DNA of 64,000 bases, taken from positions 313,575-377,574 of the forward strand of contig CAVSUR010000006.1 in NCBI GenBank assembly GCA_963731285.1. Reading direction: 5' to 3'. Source of the DNA: CAVSUR01 sp963731285 (GTDB lineage Bacteria; Actinomycetota; Actinomycetes; Streptosporangiales; Streptosporangiaceae). Below are positions 1 through 11,626 of the stretch, one piece after another; the first letter of the stretch is position 1, and the number at the start of each line of letters is the position of its first letter. The notes under the pieces are model-generated. The model made no database searches. It saw nothing but the letters and a program-made list of their open reading frames with translations, and had not been told where the DNA came from. The position numbers were made by a program, and so were the translations under genes.

Positions 1-126
1 CTATTCGCCCAGCTGGCTGCTGCCGGTTCGCCAAGCGACCTGCCAGCGGCCGCTGAGGCTCTCGCGCCGGTCGTTGGTGTTGACTCCGCGACCGCCCTCG
101 CCTATCTCGCTGAGTTCACCGACTGA
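1..126 (+). CDS. C-terminal end of an unidentified protein (partial)
   Basis: From the first base the first frame is open for 41 codons and ends in TGA at 124-126. The peptide is Ala/Leu-rich with ordinary actinobacterial codon choice (GC-rich third positions) and ends YLAEFTD, so it looks like the tail of a real gene that begins outside the window. No domain can be recognised in so short a piece. Confidence 0.35.
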   Translation, partial: LFAQLAAAGSPSDLPAAAEALAPVVGVDSATALAYLAEFTD

Positions 127-151
127 GAGGGGATGTCCTGGGTGCGGCGAC

Positions 152-405
152 GCGCTTCCGGTTGTCCGGCAAGCCACCGACATCCAGGACCACAACGAGG
201 ACCTGCACCAGCTGGTCAACGACCTCCTCGAGGACGCCCGCCATTGGACCGACCACTACGACCTCACCATCGAATGGGAACCCGCGGCGACGCCCCGCCC
301 GGCAAGACCGTGCACGACATGGTGGCCGAAACCGGCGTAACCCTGCCCGCAACCCTCATCCCACTAACTAATGATGCCGCTGGATCTGGCGGCGCAGGCG
401 CGTGA
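152..405 (+). pseudogene. Frameshifted fragment of an unknown acidic helical protein
   Basis: Two frames join to give one sensible peptide. Frame 2 contains DIQDHNEDLHQLVNDLLED and then HWTDHYDLTIEWEP. A shift near 285-300 continues in frame 1 as KTVHDMVAETGVTLP to a TGA at 403-405. The composition (acidic, helical, then a short Pro/Thr segment) looks protein-coding, but no start codon or family is recognised. It lies among other debris at the left edge. Confidence 0.25.
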
Positions 406-849
406 ACAACCGGCCTTTCGCAGGTCTCACGCGACGCCCTCTGCGGCTAGCCCGAGCTTTCCGCTGGCCCTGCCCATTTGCCGACCTGAATCGCTGGTGA
501 CTTCGCCACTCCGACGGCCTGGCCGAGATTTAAGGATCTGAGCTTGCGGCCTCTTCGTCCCGAACTGAGCGGGTTCGCCGTCGAAGCCGCTGGTAGGTGG
601 CGTATCAGCAGGTCAACGGCAAGGCCTTACAGGCGATGACCCCCTCAGGCCGCATCTCGCAGCGGCTGGCCGCTCCCAATCCGCTCCCAGCCCCGGACCT
701 GCCCCGGACCTGGGCCGGCCAAGCCAGGACGCCCGATGCGGTTGACGAAGCGCCCCATCCAGAACCCGCCCAATCCGTTCGTCAACCTGCCCAACCCGTT
801 TGATCGGCATTTATTGCAGAGCATCTGAAATCACACTCATACGTGGTGA
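406..849. other. No gene recognised
   Basis: Short open frames occur on both strands, but none has a plausible start, ribosome binding site and protein-like composition together. No RNA or repeat was recognised. Confidence 0.4.
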
Positions 850-1152
850 TTACCACGGGCCGTGGTCTACGCAGTCCTTGCATCGACTGGTCGCTACCAG
901 CCCCTGGGCCTCGCCGTTGGCGGTCGTCAAATGTTCGCCGTTGGCGAGCCGCTGCCAGGCGTCAGGAGTTTCAAGGATGGCCCATTTGCTGTGGTCAGGG
1001 TCGTCCCCCTTATGCGGGCAGCCAGGAAAGTGCGCTAGGCCTCGCGGCGATACTCGCAGGTGGTCGACGTGCCGGACCGCGGTAGCCCGCAGGCGGGCCA
1101 GGCCGTGCGGGCAGCTTTCCAGTGTCAGGTCGCAGATCTCGCAGTGTCCCAT
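850..1152 (-). CDS. Small Cys-rich hypothetical protein (possible zinc-binding)
   Basis: A 100-residue protein starts MGHCEICDLTLESCPHG and ends with a CKDC motif near residues 92-95; a further GCPHKGDDPD occurs near residue 45. The N-terminal CxxC...CPHG motif resembles one I have seen in many actinobacterial hypothetical proteins ('CDLP...C.HG'), where the cysteines are thought to bind zinc. The paired CxxC motifs at both ends fit a single zinc site. GGAGAGG lies about 13 bases upstream of the ATG, rather far. Function unknown. Confidence is moderate because the neighbours on both sides are degenerate. Confidence 0.5.
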   Translation of the reverse strand: MGHCEICDLTLESCPHGLARLRATAVRHVDHLRVSPRGLAHFPGCPHKGDDPDHSKWAILETPDAWQRLANGEHLTTANGEAQGLVATSRCKDCVDHGPW

Positions 1153-1740
1153 CTGCCCATCTTCGCCTCTCCGTTGATCTGTTACACGGCCCTCGGGGGC
1201 GACTGGCCAGCTAAGGCGTGCCTCAGGCTCAACGAGCGCAGATGGCTCGGCCGATCGCCCTCCGGGCTGTCACGCCTTATCGGTAGCCTCTGGCTCCATG
1301 TGCGCCACTCGGTCGTCCCCGGACGTCAGAGGGCTGACATTGACGACAACGGTCCGCCTCCCTCACAACCCGGTTTGGGTTCAGAATTGCGCGAGGCTGC
1401 TGGCAGGATAAACAGCCAGGCATGAGTCTCGAGATGGCCAGTGGGGGAGGCAACGAGAGTGGCGCACGGGCCTAAGCGATGGACTGAGGTCACGCGGTCT
1501 CAGTTTCCGCACGAGGCCGAGGGGCTCGGCCCCGAGTTGGCTCATGATTCTGGGTTCGGTGCTGAGTTGGCGCTGTGACCTGCTGATTCTTGGCTGGCGG
1601 GAGCTGGGTTTGCGCACTAATCCGGGGTCGTAGAGTTGCCGGGTGCCGCGGCAGGGTGCAGAAAGTCCGACGCATCCCGCGCGCGTTCGTCGAGCGGATG
1701 CTTGCCGACGCCAATGCGGGCTGGCAGGTCGATATCAGGC
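1153..1740. other. No gene recognised
   Basis: No frame on either strand gave a recognisable protein. A plus-strand stretch near 1660-1740 (RRIPRAFVERMLADANAGW) is protein-like, but no start, stop or family could be assigned; it may be debris of the same lost element as the integrase remnant next to it. Confidence 0.35.
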
Positions 1741-2310
1741 CTACACCGCGGCCTGGCTCGCCGAGCACGCCCGCCGTGCGGCGGCTGGCGCGGACGGAGA
1801 AACGCCGGGGGTGGATGTTCGTGATTTTGACGGTGGCCACAGGCTCAGTGGCTGGGCATGATTGCGCTGCGACTCCGACAGGAACAGCGGTCCCCGGCCC
1901 GGCTGACCGAGGCCCGGTGGGCGAGGTACTACGACAGCAGCACCCCAGTCGGGGCCGAGTACGGCACGACGCGTTTCAGCCGGTTCTTCGTCGTCTCCGC
2001 CCGGATCAAAGCGTGCGGTGCGCCGGATCGACGTCGTCGGTGCGCAGCGAGCACAGCTCCTCGCGCCGCAGCGCGCATCGTAGGCCAGGGCGAGCATCAC
2101 GCAGTGCGCCGACTCGCGGCGGCCCTCCTCCAGAATCCGCAGCCACTCCTGCTCGCTTGGGATCCACGGCAGCCTGATCGGCTGCGGCACCAGGCCGCGC
2201 TGCCGGCCGCCAGGGGTGTAACGGCCCCGGTCCGCCGGGTTCGACGTGGCCGAGATAGCTGAGTGCCTTCTTGGACACGGCCGGCCCTGAAGTAAGCAAC
2301 CCTTCCCCGC
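1741..2310 (-). pseudogene. Decayed tyrosine recombinase (phage integrase family)
   Basis: Minus-strand frames carry consecutive integrase pieces: QPIRLPWIPSEQEWLRIL, then MLALAYDA, then after a shift LRREELCSLRTDDVDPAHR, then after another shift TTKNRLKRVVPYSAP and YLAHRA. The R-rich segment REELCSLRTDDVD is the usual region around the first catalytic arginine of tyrosine recombinases. The C-terminal catalytic block (HxxR, Tyr) is not readable. At least three frames are used, so it cannot make an active enzyme. It suggests an old integrative element at the left edge. Confidence 0.6.
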
Positions 2311-2406
2311 AACACCGGGTTGAACCGAGCGCGTATTCATCTGAGCCGACCGCAAGTCACGCTAGATCTGTTTGCGGCCTCGGCGTCAACTCGCCCACGA
2401 AGCCAT

Positions 2407-3315
2407 TTAGCCGCGAAAGGCGAAGGCGGCGCCGGCGCGGTAGCGCAAGTAGGTGAGCACCACCGGATCGATCTCATCAGCGGGCAGTTTGCCGGCGTCC
2501 AGGCGCTCATCGAGGTCCTCTGAGAATGCCCACTCCCGCAGTGCCGAGCTGACCTGTTCCGTACCGTTACCTGATGGCGGGTGACCAACCCGGTCGAGTA
2601 GCATAGCAACCTCGGTCAGGAGCCTCCCGGTAAGGGCTGTCACGTCGTCCGGTCCGCGTACGGCTAGCGACACGTCGCGCAATCCCACCAGCCGCGCGAG
2701 CTCGAAAACCGGATCAGGGTGATCATCGACGCGCAGGTTGGTGTGCTCGTCGTTAACGTCATAGTGGCCATCCGTACGGCCAGCCTCATGTGCGCCATCC
2801 CGTGTTACCACCAGAATACAGGCGCTCTGCCGACCCCGCTTGTCACCGCCGGCCCTGTCACCTGCCAGCAACGTTGCCGCTAGGCGCTGGCCGAGAGCCT
2901 CGCCGGCCCGGTAGCCAGCCAGGCCCGCTCCATGGCCTCCACGACGTAAAGGCCGGCCAGGATGTTGCCCTGGATTGCGTATCGAGGCCCGGTGCGGCCA
3001 CCTGCCCAGAGCAGGCAGTCGTGGCCGGTGTGCGAAGCCGACGTGCCGTCGCGATCGACGACGCCAACCTGCCAGGCTATCCCGATCAGGGTCGTCGGCC
3101 AGCAGTGCCGTCACGACGTCGGTGGCCGCCATGCCGGACCGCATCATGTCAATCCCGCGTGGCCGGTAGGTGATGTTGCATAGGGCCTGCGTTGCCACCG
3201 CGCCAGCGTCCACCGCGGCGGCAGGCACGGCCCGGCCTACCGCGAGGACCCTGGATGCGACGGCAACGCCGAACCATTGCAGGTCCTTGCTACCGGCAGC
3301 GATCGAGAATGTCAT
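2407..3315 (-). pseudogene. DUF1028 family protein (Ntn-hydrolase-like), frameshifted
   Basis: The N-terminus MTFSIAA...FGVAVASRVLAVG with VGAVATQALCN-like sequence and the late motifs GGDKRGRQSACILVV and LRVDDHPDPV are typical of DUF1028, a family with an Ntn-hydrolase-like fold and unproven activity. The frame is open throughout, but the middle 50 or so residues are nonsense in that frame. The neighbouring frame there reads QVGVVDRDGTSASHTGHDC and YAIQGNILAGLYVVEAMERA, the expected family sequence. Two compensating indels (near 3085 and near 2905) explain this. It is the last gene of the peptide-transporter operon, nine bases after the receptor gene. DUF1028 genes often lie beside peptide or amino-acid catabolic genes. 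The C-terminal 100 residues look like an extra helical domain. Confidence 0.8.
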
Positions 3316-3324
3316 GGCGGCCCG

Positions 3325-5085
3325 CTACTTGCTCAGCCAGACGTTGGCCGGATCGAGTTGCGCGATATAGGGAACATAGACCGCGTTATGGACCAGCTTG
3401 GAATGGAAGCCCACGAACTTGGGCGAGACGACCGGGTACATCGCTACGTTCGTAATGATTGCCCGGTCGGCTGCGGACCAGCTCTTCGACGCTGCCGCCT
3501 GTGAGGTCGCGGTCTGGCCCTGCTGGATAAGCTTGTCCACCGTCGGGTTGCTAAAAAAGCCAAGATTGCCGGACTGCGGCGGAAACGACGCGCTGTCGAA
3601 CATCGGGAGCAGGTAGTTGACCGCGTTGTTGCCGTACCAGTCCGGAAACCACGAAGTGAAGGCCAGGTCCCAGACGCCTCGCGAGGCGACGGAGGGCACT
3701 TCGAGGTACTTCGAGTAGTAGCTTGACGACGGCACGCCGAGGCTGGTCAGCTTGATCCCGACGGATTGAAGGTTCGATTGCAGCGTCTGGAACATCTCTG
3801 CCTGGATCGGGTTATCCGACATGTAGAGCATGATTAGAGTGAGCTTGCGGCTGCCGAGAAGTTGCTTGGTCTTCGCGGGGTTGTGCGGATACAGGTCGAA
3901 GTTCTGCGAGCCGAGCACACCGTTCGGCAGGACCTGGGTCAGCGGCGGGCTGATCGCCGGTCCGCCGGCGTCCTGCACCAGTGTTGAGCGGTTGATTGCA
4001 TACGAGATGGCCTGGCGTACGCTCAGTTGCTTGAGCGCGCCGCCGTTATTGGGCGACTTGAAGTTAAACAACATATAGGGACTCAGAGCATACGTCGAGC
4101 CGGTGACTAGCAGCGGGTTCTTGCTGGCGATCAGCGATGGAATCTGCGAGGGTGGCGGTACCGCGGTTCCCCACTCCATATCGGCGGTCGGCGTGCCAGC
4201 CTCGATCTGCTGCTGGATGGAGCTCACGTTGCCGGTCTCGTTGACGTCGATCTGGTTGACGTAGGCCTTTCTGATCGGGTCGGTACTCGTCTTCCAGGCC
4301 GGATTTCTGACGAGCGAAATCGTCCGAGCAGGCACATATGAGGCGATCCGGTACGGACCGTCCGCGATCGTGTGCTGCGCCAAGGCGGCGCTGGCGGGCA
4401 CATATTTCAGGTATTCGATCGGCGCTGGCGCGAAATTGGTCAGGGCCAGCAGGTCCGCGAAGTAGGTGGCTGGGTGAGTCAGCTTGTAGACGATCGTCTG
4501 CGGATTCGACGGACTGACACTTACGCCAGAAATCGAGTTGTGTTGCAGGTATGCCCGGATAGCGGGCGGTGTTGCCGCGGTTTTCTCGAGGCCCGCGCAG
4601 AACTTAGCAAGCCCTTGGATAAGTTGCAGGTAGTCGCCGAGGGCGCTGGCGGGCTGGGCCGGATTGCAGGAGCGCTCTAGACCGCGGACAGCGTCCGCCG
4701 CAGTGATTTGCCGCGGCGGCGTGGTGTCCCACATGGCCCCAGTCCGGATGGTAACCATGTAGGTTAGGCCGTTAGCGCTGATTTTGGGCGGGGCAGTCGC
4801 CAGGTCCGGTACCACGTTGGTTGTCTGCCCTGGGATCGCCGGGTAGGTGTACAGGTTGCGACTCCACAGCCGCATTGCCTCGTTACCCACAGTGTTATAG
4901 GAGACGTTCGGGTCCATGTAGTCGACATCTCCTGTGCCCAGCATGGTCAGCGTGCCGCCCTTGACCGGTGTGCCGCCCGCAGTCGTGCTGCCGGTCCCGT
5001 TACTGCCCGAAGAACACGCGGCCAGCGCCGAAGCGGCGGCGACCGCGGTCAGCATGATAAAGGCCCTGGAGGTCTGGCTTCTCAT
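3325..5085 (-). CDS. Peptide ABC transporter substrate-binding lipoprotein (SBP family 5)
   Basis: A 586-residue DppA/OppA-type receptor. The chosen ATG at 5085 gives a clean lipoprotein signal, MRSQTSRAFIMLTA... ending in LAACSSG (lipobox LAAC), preceded by GGGAGAA; a longer upstream start would put 26 unlikely residues in front. The body has family-5 features: an early GGTLTMLG strand, DPNVSY, and later the ...FTSWFPDWYGNN region that lines the peptide pocket. It would be anchored outside the membrane and deliver peptides or a related solute to the permeases encoded upstream in this operon. Three CDSs separate it from the ATPase gene (the ATPase-permease fusion, the permease and the DUF885 gene). 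Confidence 0.92.
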   Translation of the reverse strand: MRSQTSRAFIMLTAVAAASALAACSSGSNGTGSTTAGGTPVKGGTLTMLGTGDVDYMDPNVSYNTVGNEAMRLWSRNLYTYPAIPGQTTNVVPDLATAPPKISANGLTYMVTIRTGAMWDTTPPRQITAADAVRGLERSCNPAQPASALGDYLQLIQGLAKFCAGLEKTAATPPAIRAYLQHNSISGVSVSPSNPQTIVYKLTHPATYFADLLALTNFAPAPIEYLKYVPASAALAQHTIADGPYRIASYVPARTISLVRNPAWKTSTDPIRKAYVNQIDVNETGNVSSIQQQIEAGTPTADMEWGTAVPPPSQIPSLIASKNPLLVTGSTYALSPYMLFNFKSPNNGGALKQLSVRQAISYAINRSTLVQDAGGPAISPPLTQVLPNGVLGSQNFDLYPHNPAKTKQLLGSRKLTLIMLYMSDNPIQAEMFQTLQSNLQSVGIKLTSLGVPSSSYYSKYLEVPSVASRGVWDLAFTSWFPDWYGNNAVNYLLPMFDSASFPPQSGNLGFFSNPTVDKLIQQGQTATSQAAASKSWSAADRAIITNVAMYPVVSPKFVGFHSKLVHNAVYVPYIAQLDPANVWLSK

Positions 5086-5110
5086 GACGTTCTCCCGACC
5101 TGTTGCACGC

Positions 5111-5140
5111 CATACAAACTTTTGACCACTATCCGTACAA
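5111..5140 (-). promoter_or_regulatory. Possible sigma-70-type promoter for the receptor gene
   Basis: On the minus strand TTGTAC (5135-5140) and TGTATG (5111-5116) are separated by 18 bases and lie about 25 bases upstream of the receptor ATG. The stretch is much richer in A/T than the surroundings. An internal promoter here would let the abundant receptor be made above the level of the rest of the operon. This is a pattern match only. Confidence 0.3.
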
Positions 5141-5309
5141 CTATGGCCGTGGCACTTAGCCATGTCAAGGCACGGAACCGGACAGGAGATTCAGCCGGAG
5201 AAGGCGTCAAGGGTAGGGCGCAAGCCGCTCGACCAGGGCACGCGGCACGGCCGAAGGCTTGACCGTCGCCCGAAGGGGCATCCGAAAGCTACCTGAGCGC
5301 ATACGTTAG

Positions 5310-6824
5310 CTACCCCTTCTCGAGCACAGAATCGAGCAAACCGATCGGCGGGCAACCGAGCGTCAGGACCTCACGGTGGAACCGCGGCAGGGAATAACCG
5401 GAACCCCACGCCTGCCTCGCCCGCTGGCGCACGTCCTTGATGACTAGCTTGCCCCAGGTGTAGCGGCCATACATCGGATCGAACAGGCCGCGGTTGGCCT
5501 CGTGCCGCGCCGTGGCGGCAGACATGTGCGCCACCTGCATGAACATGCGAGAGCTGTCCTCGGGGGTCATCTCGCCGGTGTGCAGGCCAATCGCACTTGC
5601 AAGCCGTACCACCCTGACCAGCGCCTCCAGGCACATGCCGATCTCGAAACGGGGGTCTCTAGCGCGGAAACCTTCCTCCACGCACACCTCTTCGGCGTAG
5701 TGTCCCCATCCCTCGGCGAAGGTGTAGGACTGCAGGATCCTGCGCGCCAGTCCGGTAACGTGACGGACCGTCCGGAAATGCAGGAAGTGACCGGGCGCTA
5801 CCTCGTGCGCGCTGATCGCGCCGATGATCGTCGGGCAGAACTTCTGCAGCCACTGATCGATCTGCGGTTGCGGCCAGGACCAGTCCGGCGGGGTCAGGTG
5901 GTAGGTCGACTCGCACTCGGCCTCCTCCGGAGCGCAGAACCTCAAGTTCGCGATATACAGACCCTGAGCATCGGCGTCGAGCCCCATCTCAAGCTCGCCG
6001 TCGTGGTAGGGCATGAGGTTCCGTTCCCGGCAGAAGGCTCGCAGGTCTTGGGTCACTGACCAGGCGTTGGCGATGATCTCCTCATTCGTGGCCGGGCAGT
6101 CAGCCAGCAGCTTCGTCAGGGTGTCGGCCGGTTTAGCATGTGGGTCGATCCGCTCGCATGCCGCTGTCATCATCGCCGTGAGCCGGGCGATCTCGGACGA
6201 GACCGTCACGCGCATCTGGTCCAGATTGAACGGCAGGCTCTCAGCGGCTGTCATGAGCGCCGCCAGGTTTTCGCCTCCGATCGCGGAGTCAGGGTTGCCT
6301 TCATCGGCGGCCTTCGCCAGATGGGCGGAGAGCCGGTCGATGGCCTGGCGGGCGCGTTCTGCGACTTGTTCGTCCGGCTCGGAGTGGCTGATCTGGTTGG
6401 CGAGAGCGCGCGCGCTGCCGACGAAGGCCGCCGCCGTCGGCTGAGACACCTGATCCAGTGCCTGCACCGCCATGTCAACGGCGTCGGGCCAGAGGGCGAG
6501 CTGCCGGTTGCGCGCCTGCCTGCGTTCTTCAGCTGGCGCGTATCCGCGCTCGTACAGCATCAGATTTATGTTGCGCAGGTGCACATCCGGATTCCACCGG
6601 TGGAACTCCAGGTCACCGAACCAGACCTTGGCGAAGTTCTCGAAAGCCGTCACGTGCGCCTCGATTGTGGGATCGGCGTACGAGTCGCCGCCGAGGCCAG
6701 CCAGGGCGCTGGAAACGCCTGCGCGTGACAGGTCGCTGATGGCCCCGTCGTAGTCGTGCACGCCGCCTTCTTCCCGGACCGAGGGCATGAACAGAGTGCA
6801 TACAGCGCGAAGCCGGTCGTCCAT
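5310..6824 (-). CDS. DUF885 family metallohydrolase
   Basis: A 504-residue cytoplasmic protein of the DUF885 family, related to M3-like/carboxypeptidase-type metallopeptidases. The zinc motif HEVAPGH is at residues 340-346 and the third ligand region FAEGWGHYAEE at about 369-379, as expected for this family. No signal peptide. It is intact, with no frameshift, and sits inside the peptide importer operon between a permease gene and the receptor gene, which suggests it cleaves the imported peptide or amide. The family is annotated by analogy as peptidases, so the exact substrate is not known. Confidence 0.88.
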   Translation of the reverse strand: MDDRLRAVCTLFMPSVREEGGVHDYDGAISDLSRAGVSSALAGLGGDSYADPTIEAHVTAFENFAKVWFGDLEFHRWNPDVHLRNINLMLYERGYAPAEERRQARNRQLALWPDAVDMAVQALDQVSQPTAAAFVGSARALANQISHSEPDEQVAERARQAIDRLSAHLAKAADEGNPDSAIGGENLAALMTAAESLPFNLDQMRVTVSSEIARLTAMMTAACERIDPHAKPADTLTKLLADCPATNEEIIANAWSVTQDLRAFCRERNLMPYHDGELEMGLDADAQGLYIANLRFCAPEEAECESTYHLTPPDWSWPQPQIDQWLQKFCPTIIGAISAHEVAPGHFLHFRTVRHVTGLARRILQSYTFAEGWGHYAEEVCVEEGFRARDPRFEIGMCLEALVRVVRLASAIGLHTGEMTPEDSSRMFMQVAHMSAATARHEANRGLFDPMYGRYTWGKLVIKDVRQRARQAWGSGYSLPRFHREVLTLGCPPIGLLDSVLEKG

Positions 6825-6869
6825 CGTTCCCCTCTTTGACAGCGAATTAGCCCCAGTTCCGCCCAGTTG

Positions 6870-7849
6870 TCAGTGCAGCCGGACTCGCGGATCTACGACG
6901 GCGTACATGATGTCGGCGAGCATGTTGGCCAGGATCACCGCTGCCGAACCGACAATCGTGATCCCCATGATCAGCGGCAGGTCCTGGGTCGAGACCGCGT
7001 TGATTGCGTTATAGCCGAGTCCTGGCAGGCCGAAGATGTACTCCACAACGATCACGCTGCCGACGGCGGTGCCGAGGTCGATGCCGAACTGGCTGATCAG
7101 CGGCGACGCTGCGGGGCGCAGCGCGTGCCGGACGATGATCCGCCGCTCGGTCAGTCCCTTGGACCGAGCAGTGCGGACGTAGTCCTCGCTCAGTACGTCC
7201 AGCATGGAACCCCTCGTCAGCCGGGTATAGGCAGCAGCAGATACCGCGGCGAGCGTGAACCACGGCAGCAGTAGGTGGCGCAACCACTGTGCTGGATCCT
7301 GGATCAGCGGGACATAGCCCGACGCCGGGAAGGCCGGGACGCCGTGCGTAGTCAACACGTAGAAGAACACCAGCAGCAACAGCAGGCCGAGTACGAACGT
7401 CGGGATCGAGTAGAAGAACAGTGCCAGCAAGGTGAACCCACGGTCGGCAAGGCTGCGCGGGTAAACCGCCGAGATGACTCCGCTCAGCGTGCCCATCAGC
7501 AGCCAGAGCAAGGCCGCCCCGGCGATAAGCGACAGGCTGGTCGGTAGCTCCTGGAGAATCTCGGAGTTGACGCTGACGCCGTTGTAGTAGTCGGTGCCCA
7601 AGCTGCCCTGCAGCAAGCCGTGCTGCGCGCCGTGACCCAACAGGAAATACCAATACTGGGTCAGGAGCGGCTTCTGTAGCCCCAGTCTGTCCTTGATCAG
7701 GTTGACTGTGGTCATCGGCGCGGCCCGGCCTGCCAGCCGCCTGGCAACGGCTGCGCCGCCTGGTCCGATGTAGAAGATCGCGAACACTACGACCGTCACC
7801 AGCAACATGACGAACGCGCCGAGCAGCAGCCGCCGGACCACAAACCTGA

Positions 7850-7853
<4 letters not shown>
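6870..7853 (-). CDS. Peptide/nickel ABC transporter permease (DppB type)
   Basis: A 327-residue membrane protein with about six hydrophobic segments. The N-terminus MIRFVVRRLLLGAFVMLLVT is the standard DppB/OppB opening. The cytoplasmic coupling loop DYVRTARSKGLTERRIIVRH (EAA motif) is near residues 200-220, and the end VDPRVRLH is typical. Its start overlaps the stop of the upstream fusion gene by four bases (ATGA), so it is translationally coupled to it. It would pair with the permease half of the fusion protein to make the membrane channel. Confidence 0.93.
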
Positions 7854-9916
<2,063 letters not shown>

Positions 9917-9974
9917 CGATCGGCCTCCGGTCTGGCGGCGGTGACCGACGGTAGGCGGCTGTCCAGAACGAGCA

Positions 9975-10949
9975 TCATGTCTCCGCAGAGGGGTCTGACA
10001 GCCAGCAGGCGGACAGGTGGCCAGGGTCGCCGCCCACCTTCTGCGCGACCGGCTGCTCACTACGGCAGCGCGCGAATGCGTACCGGCAGCGCGGATGGAA
10101 AGGGCAACCTGACGGCATGCGGATGAGACTCGGCGGCTGCCCTGGGATCGGCTGGAGCCGTTCTCGCTGCCCGCTCGCGGGCAGCGAGAGCAGGAGGCCC
10201 TCGGTGTAGGGGTGGTGGTAGTTGTAGAACAACTCACGCCGTCCGGCCTGCTCCATCGCCTCGCCGGCGTACATCACCAAGACCTCGTCGGCCATCTCGG
10301 CGGTGACGCCTAGGTCGTGTGTGATGAGGATGATCGCCGTGCCAAACTCCTGCTGCACTTGCCGCAGCAAACGGAGCACCTGTGCTTGGACGCTGACGTC
10401 CAAGGCCGTCGTCGGCTCGTCGGCGATGAGCAGCCTAGGGTTCAAGGCCATTGCCATCGCGATCATCGCACGCTGCCGCATCCCACCGGAGAACTGGTGC
10501 GGGAAGTCGTCAACGCGACGGCTGGCATCGGGGATCCCGACCAGCCTGAGCAGTTCGATCGCCCTGGCGCGCGCCTCGCCTTTCGACATAGCCGCATCGT
10601 GTGCGCGCAGCATCTCCACGATCTGCCAACCGACCCGGTATTGAGGGTGCAGGCTGGACAGCGGATCCTGGAAGATCATCGCGATCTGTTGCCCGCGAAC
10701 CTGACGCATCTCGCTAGCTGGCAGCGTAAGCAGGTCACGATCCTCGAACAACGCCTTCCCGCTGATCAATGCATTCCCGGTCAGGCCTATGATCGCCTGC
10801 ATCGAAACGCTCTTGCCTGAACCAGACTCGCCGACAACGCTCAGCGTCCGTCCAGCATCGACGCTGAACGACAGCCCGCGTACCGCATCGACGATGCCAT
10901 CCGGTGTCTTGAATGCCACGCGGAGATCGGTTACTTGCAGCAGGGCCAA
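9975..10949 (-). CDS. Peptide ABC transporter ATP-binding protein (OppD/DppD type)
   Basis: A 324-residue ATPase with Walker A GESGSGKSV near residue 40, FQDPLSSLHPQY, signature FSGGMRQRAMIAMA, Walker B LLIADEPTTALD and the C-terminal oligopeptide-transport domain with GCPFHPRC. It starts at TTG (10949) with GGGAGG seven bases upstream. It is the first gene of the minus-strand operon, which continues with the ATPase-permease fusion, permease, DUF885 hydrolase, receptor and DUF1028 protein. Together with the fused ATPase it forms the nucleotide-binding pair. Confidence 0.93.
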   Translation of the reverse strand: MALLQVTDLRVAFKTPDGIVDAVRGLSFSVDAGRTLSVVGESGSGKSVSMQAIIGLTGNALISGKALFEDRDLLTLPASEMRQVRGQQIAMIFQDPLSSLHPQYRVGWQIVEMLRAHDAAMSKGEARARAIELLRLVGIPDASRRVDDFPHQFSGGMRQRAMIAMAMALNPRLLIADEPTTALDVSVQAQVLRLLRQVQQEFGTAIILITHDLGVTAEMADEVLVMYAGEAMEQAGRRELFYNYHHPYTEGLLLSLPASGQRERLQPIPGQPPSLIRMPSGCPFHPRCRYAFARCRSEQPVAQKVGGDPGHLSACWLSDPSAET

Positions 10950-11626
10950 ACAGCACCTCCCTGTGAGATCGTCGTGCGGCCGACGCCGCTGGGTGCATGC
11001 CTCTTAAAGTACACGATGCGTACATAAGTTTGGCTAGAGTACGGGACGTTAGGAACAAAGCAGCAGATTACGTATTTTTGGAGCTTGCTTCCACACCATC
11101 TGAAAGCGGTTTTATCCCCAGGATCGTCACGGGCAGCGCTTCCCGGCTCGTCACCGCTTCCATAATCTTCATCCCGACAGGAAGGGTTCGGCACTCTCTG
11201 GTCCGCCGCCAAAGCGGCGGCACAACTAACGGCGCTGCGGTGTCCGCGTGATGCTGTGGATCGCTCGATCGCTCCTCTCTTCCAGGGCTTTTGAAGCTGC
11301 GTTTCGCCGCCGGACGTTTGCCCTGGCGGCCGCAGCCTGCTATTGGGCCCCTGGCGGCTACCCGGACCGGACTCTCGCCGGCAGGTGACGACGAGCTTAA
11401 TTTAAAGACCAGGTCATGATCGCTGGACAATCGCCTCCTGGTGCGCTGGGCGCACGGAACTCCGGATTGGCCATGGCGGCAGGGCCGATCACGGCGTACG
11501 CCGGGGCCGTGCCCCCTCGCCGGAGGGTCGCAAACCGACCATTGGTTCGCATACGGCACCGACTTACCGCCATTCCGGTGCTCTGGCGTCCCTCGCACGT
11601 CTTCCCGCAGGGCACGGAAGCGGGCC
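10950..11626. promoter_or_regulatory. Control region of the first peptide operon
   Basis: About 680 bases with no convincing gene. The stretch 11000-11100 is markedly A/T-rich for this genome and holds CTTAAAGTACACGATGCG followed by TACATAAGTTTGG and a second GAGTACGGGACG. GTAC-containing words of this type recur in other control regions of the window. The promoter for the minus-strand transporter operon is expected here. Bases 11250-11626 show nothing recognisable. Confidence 0.4.
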
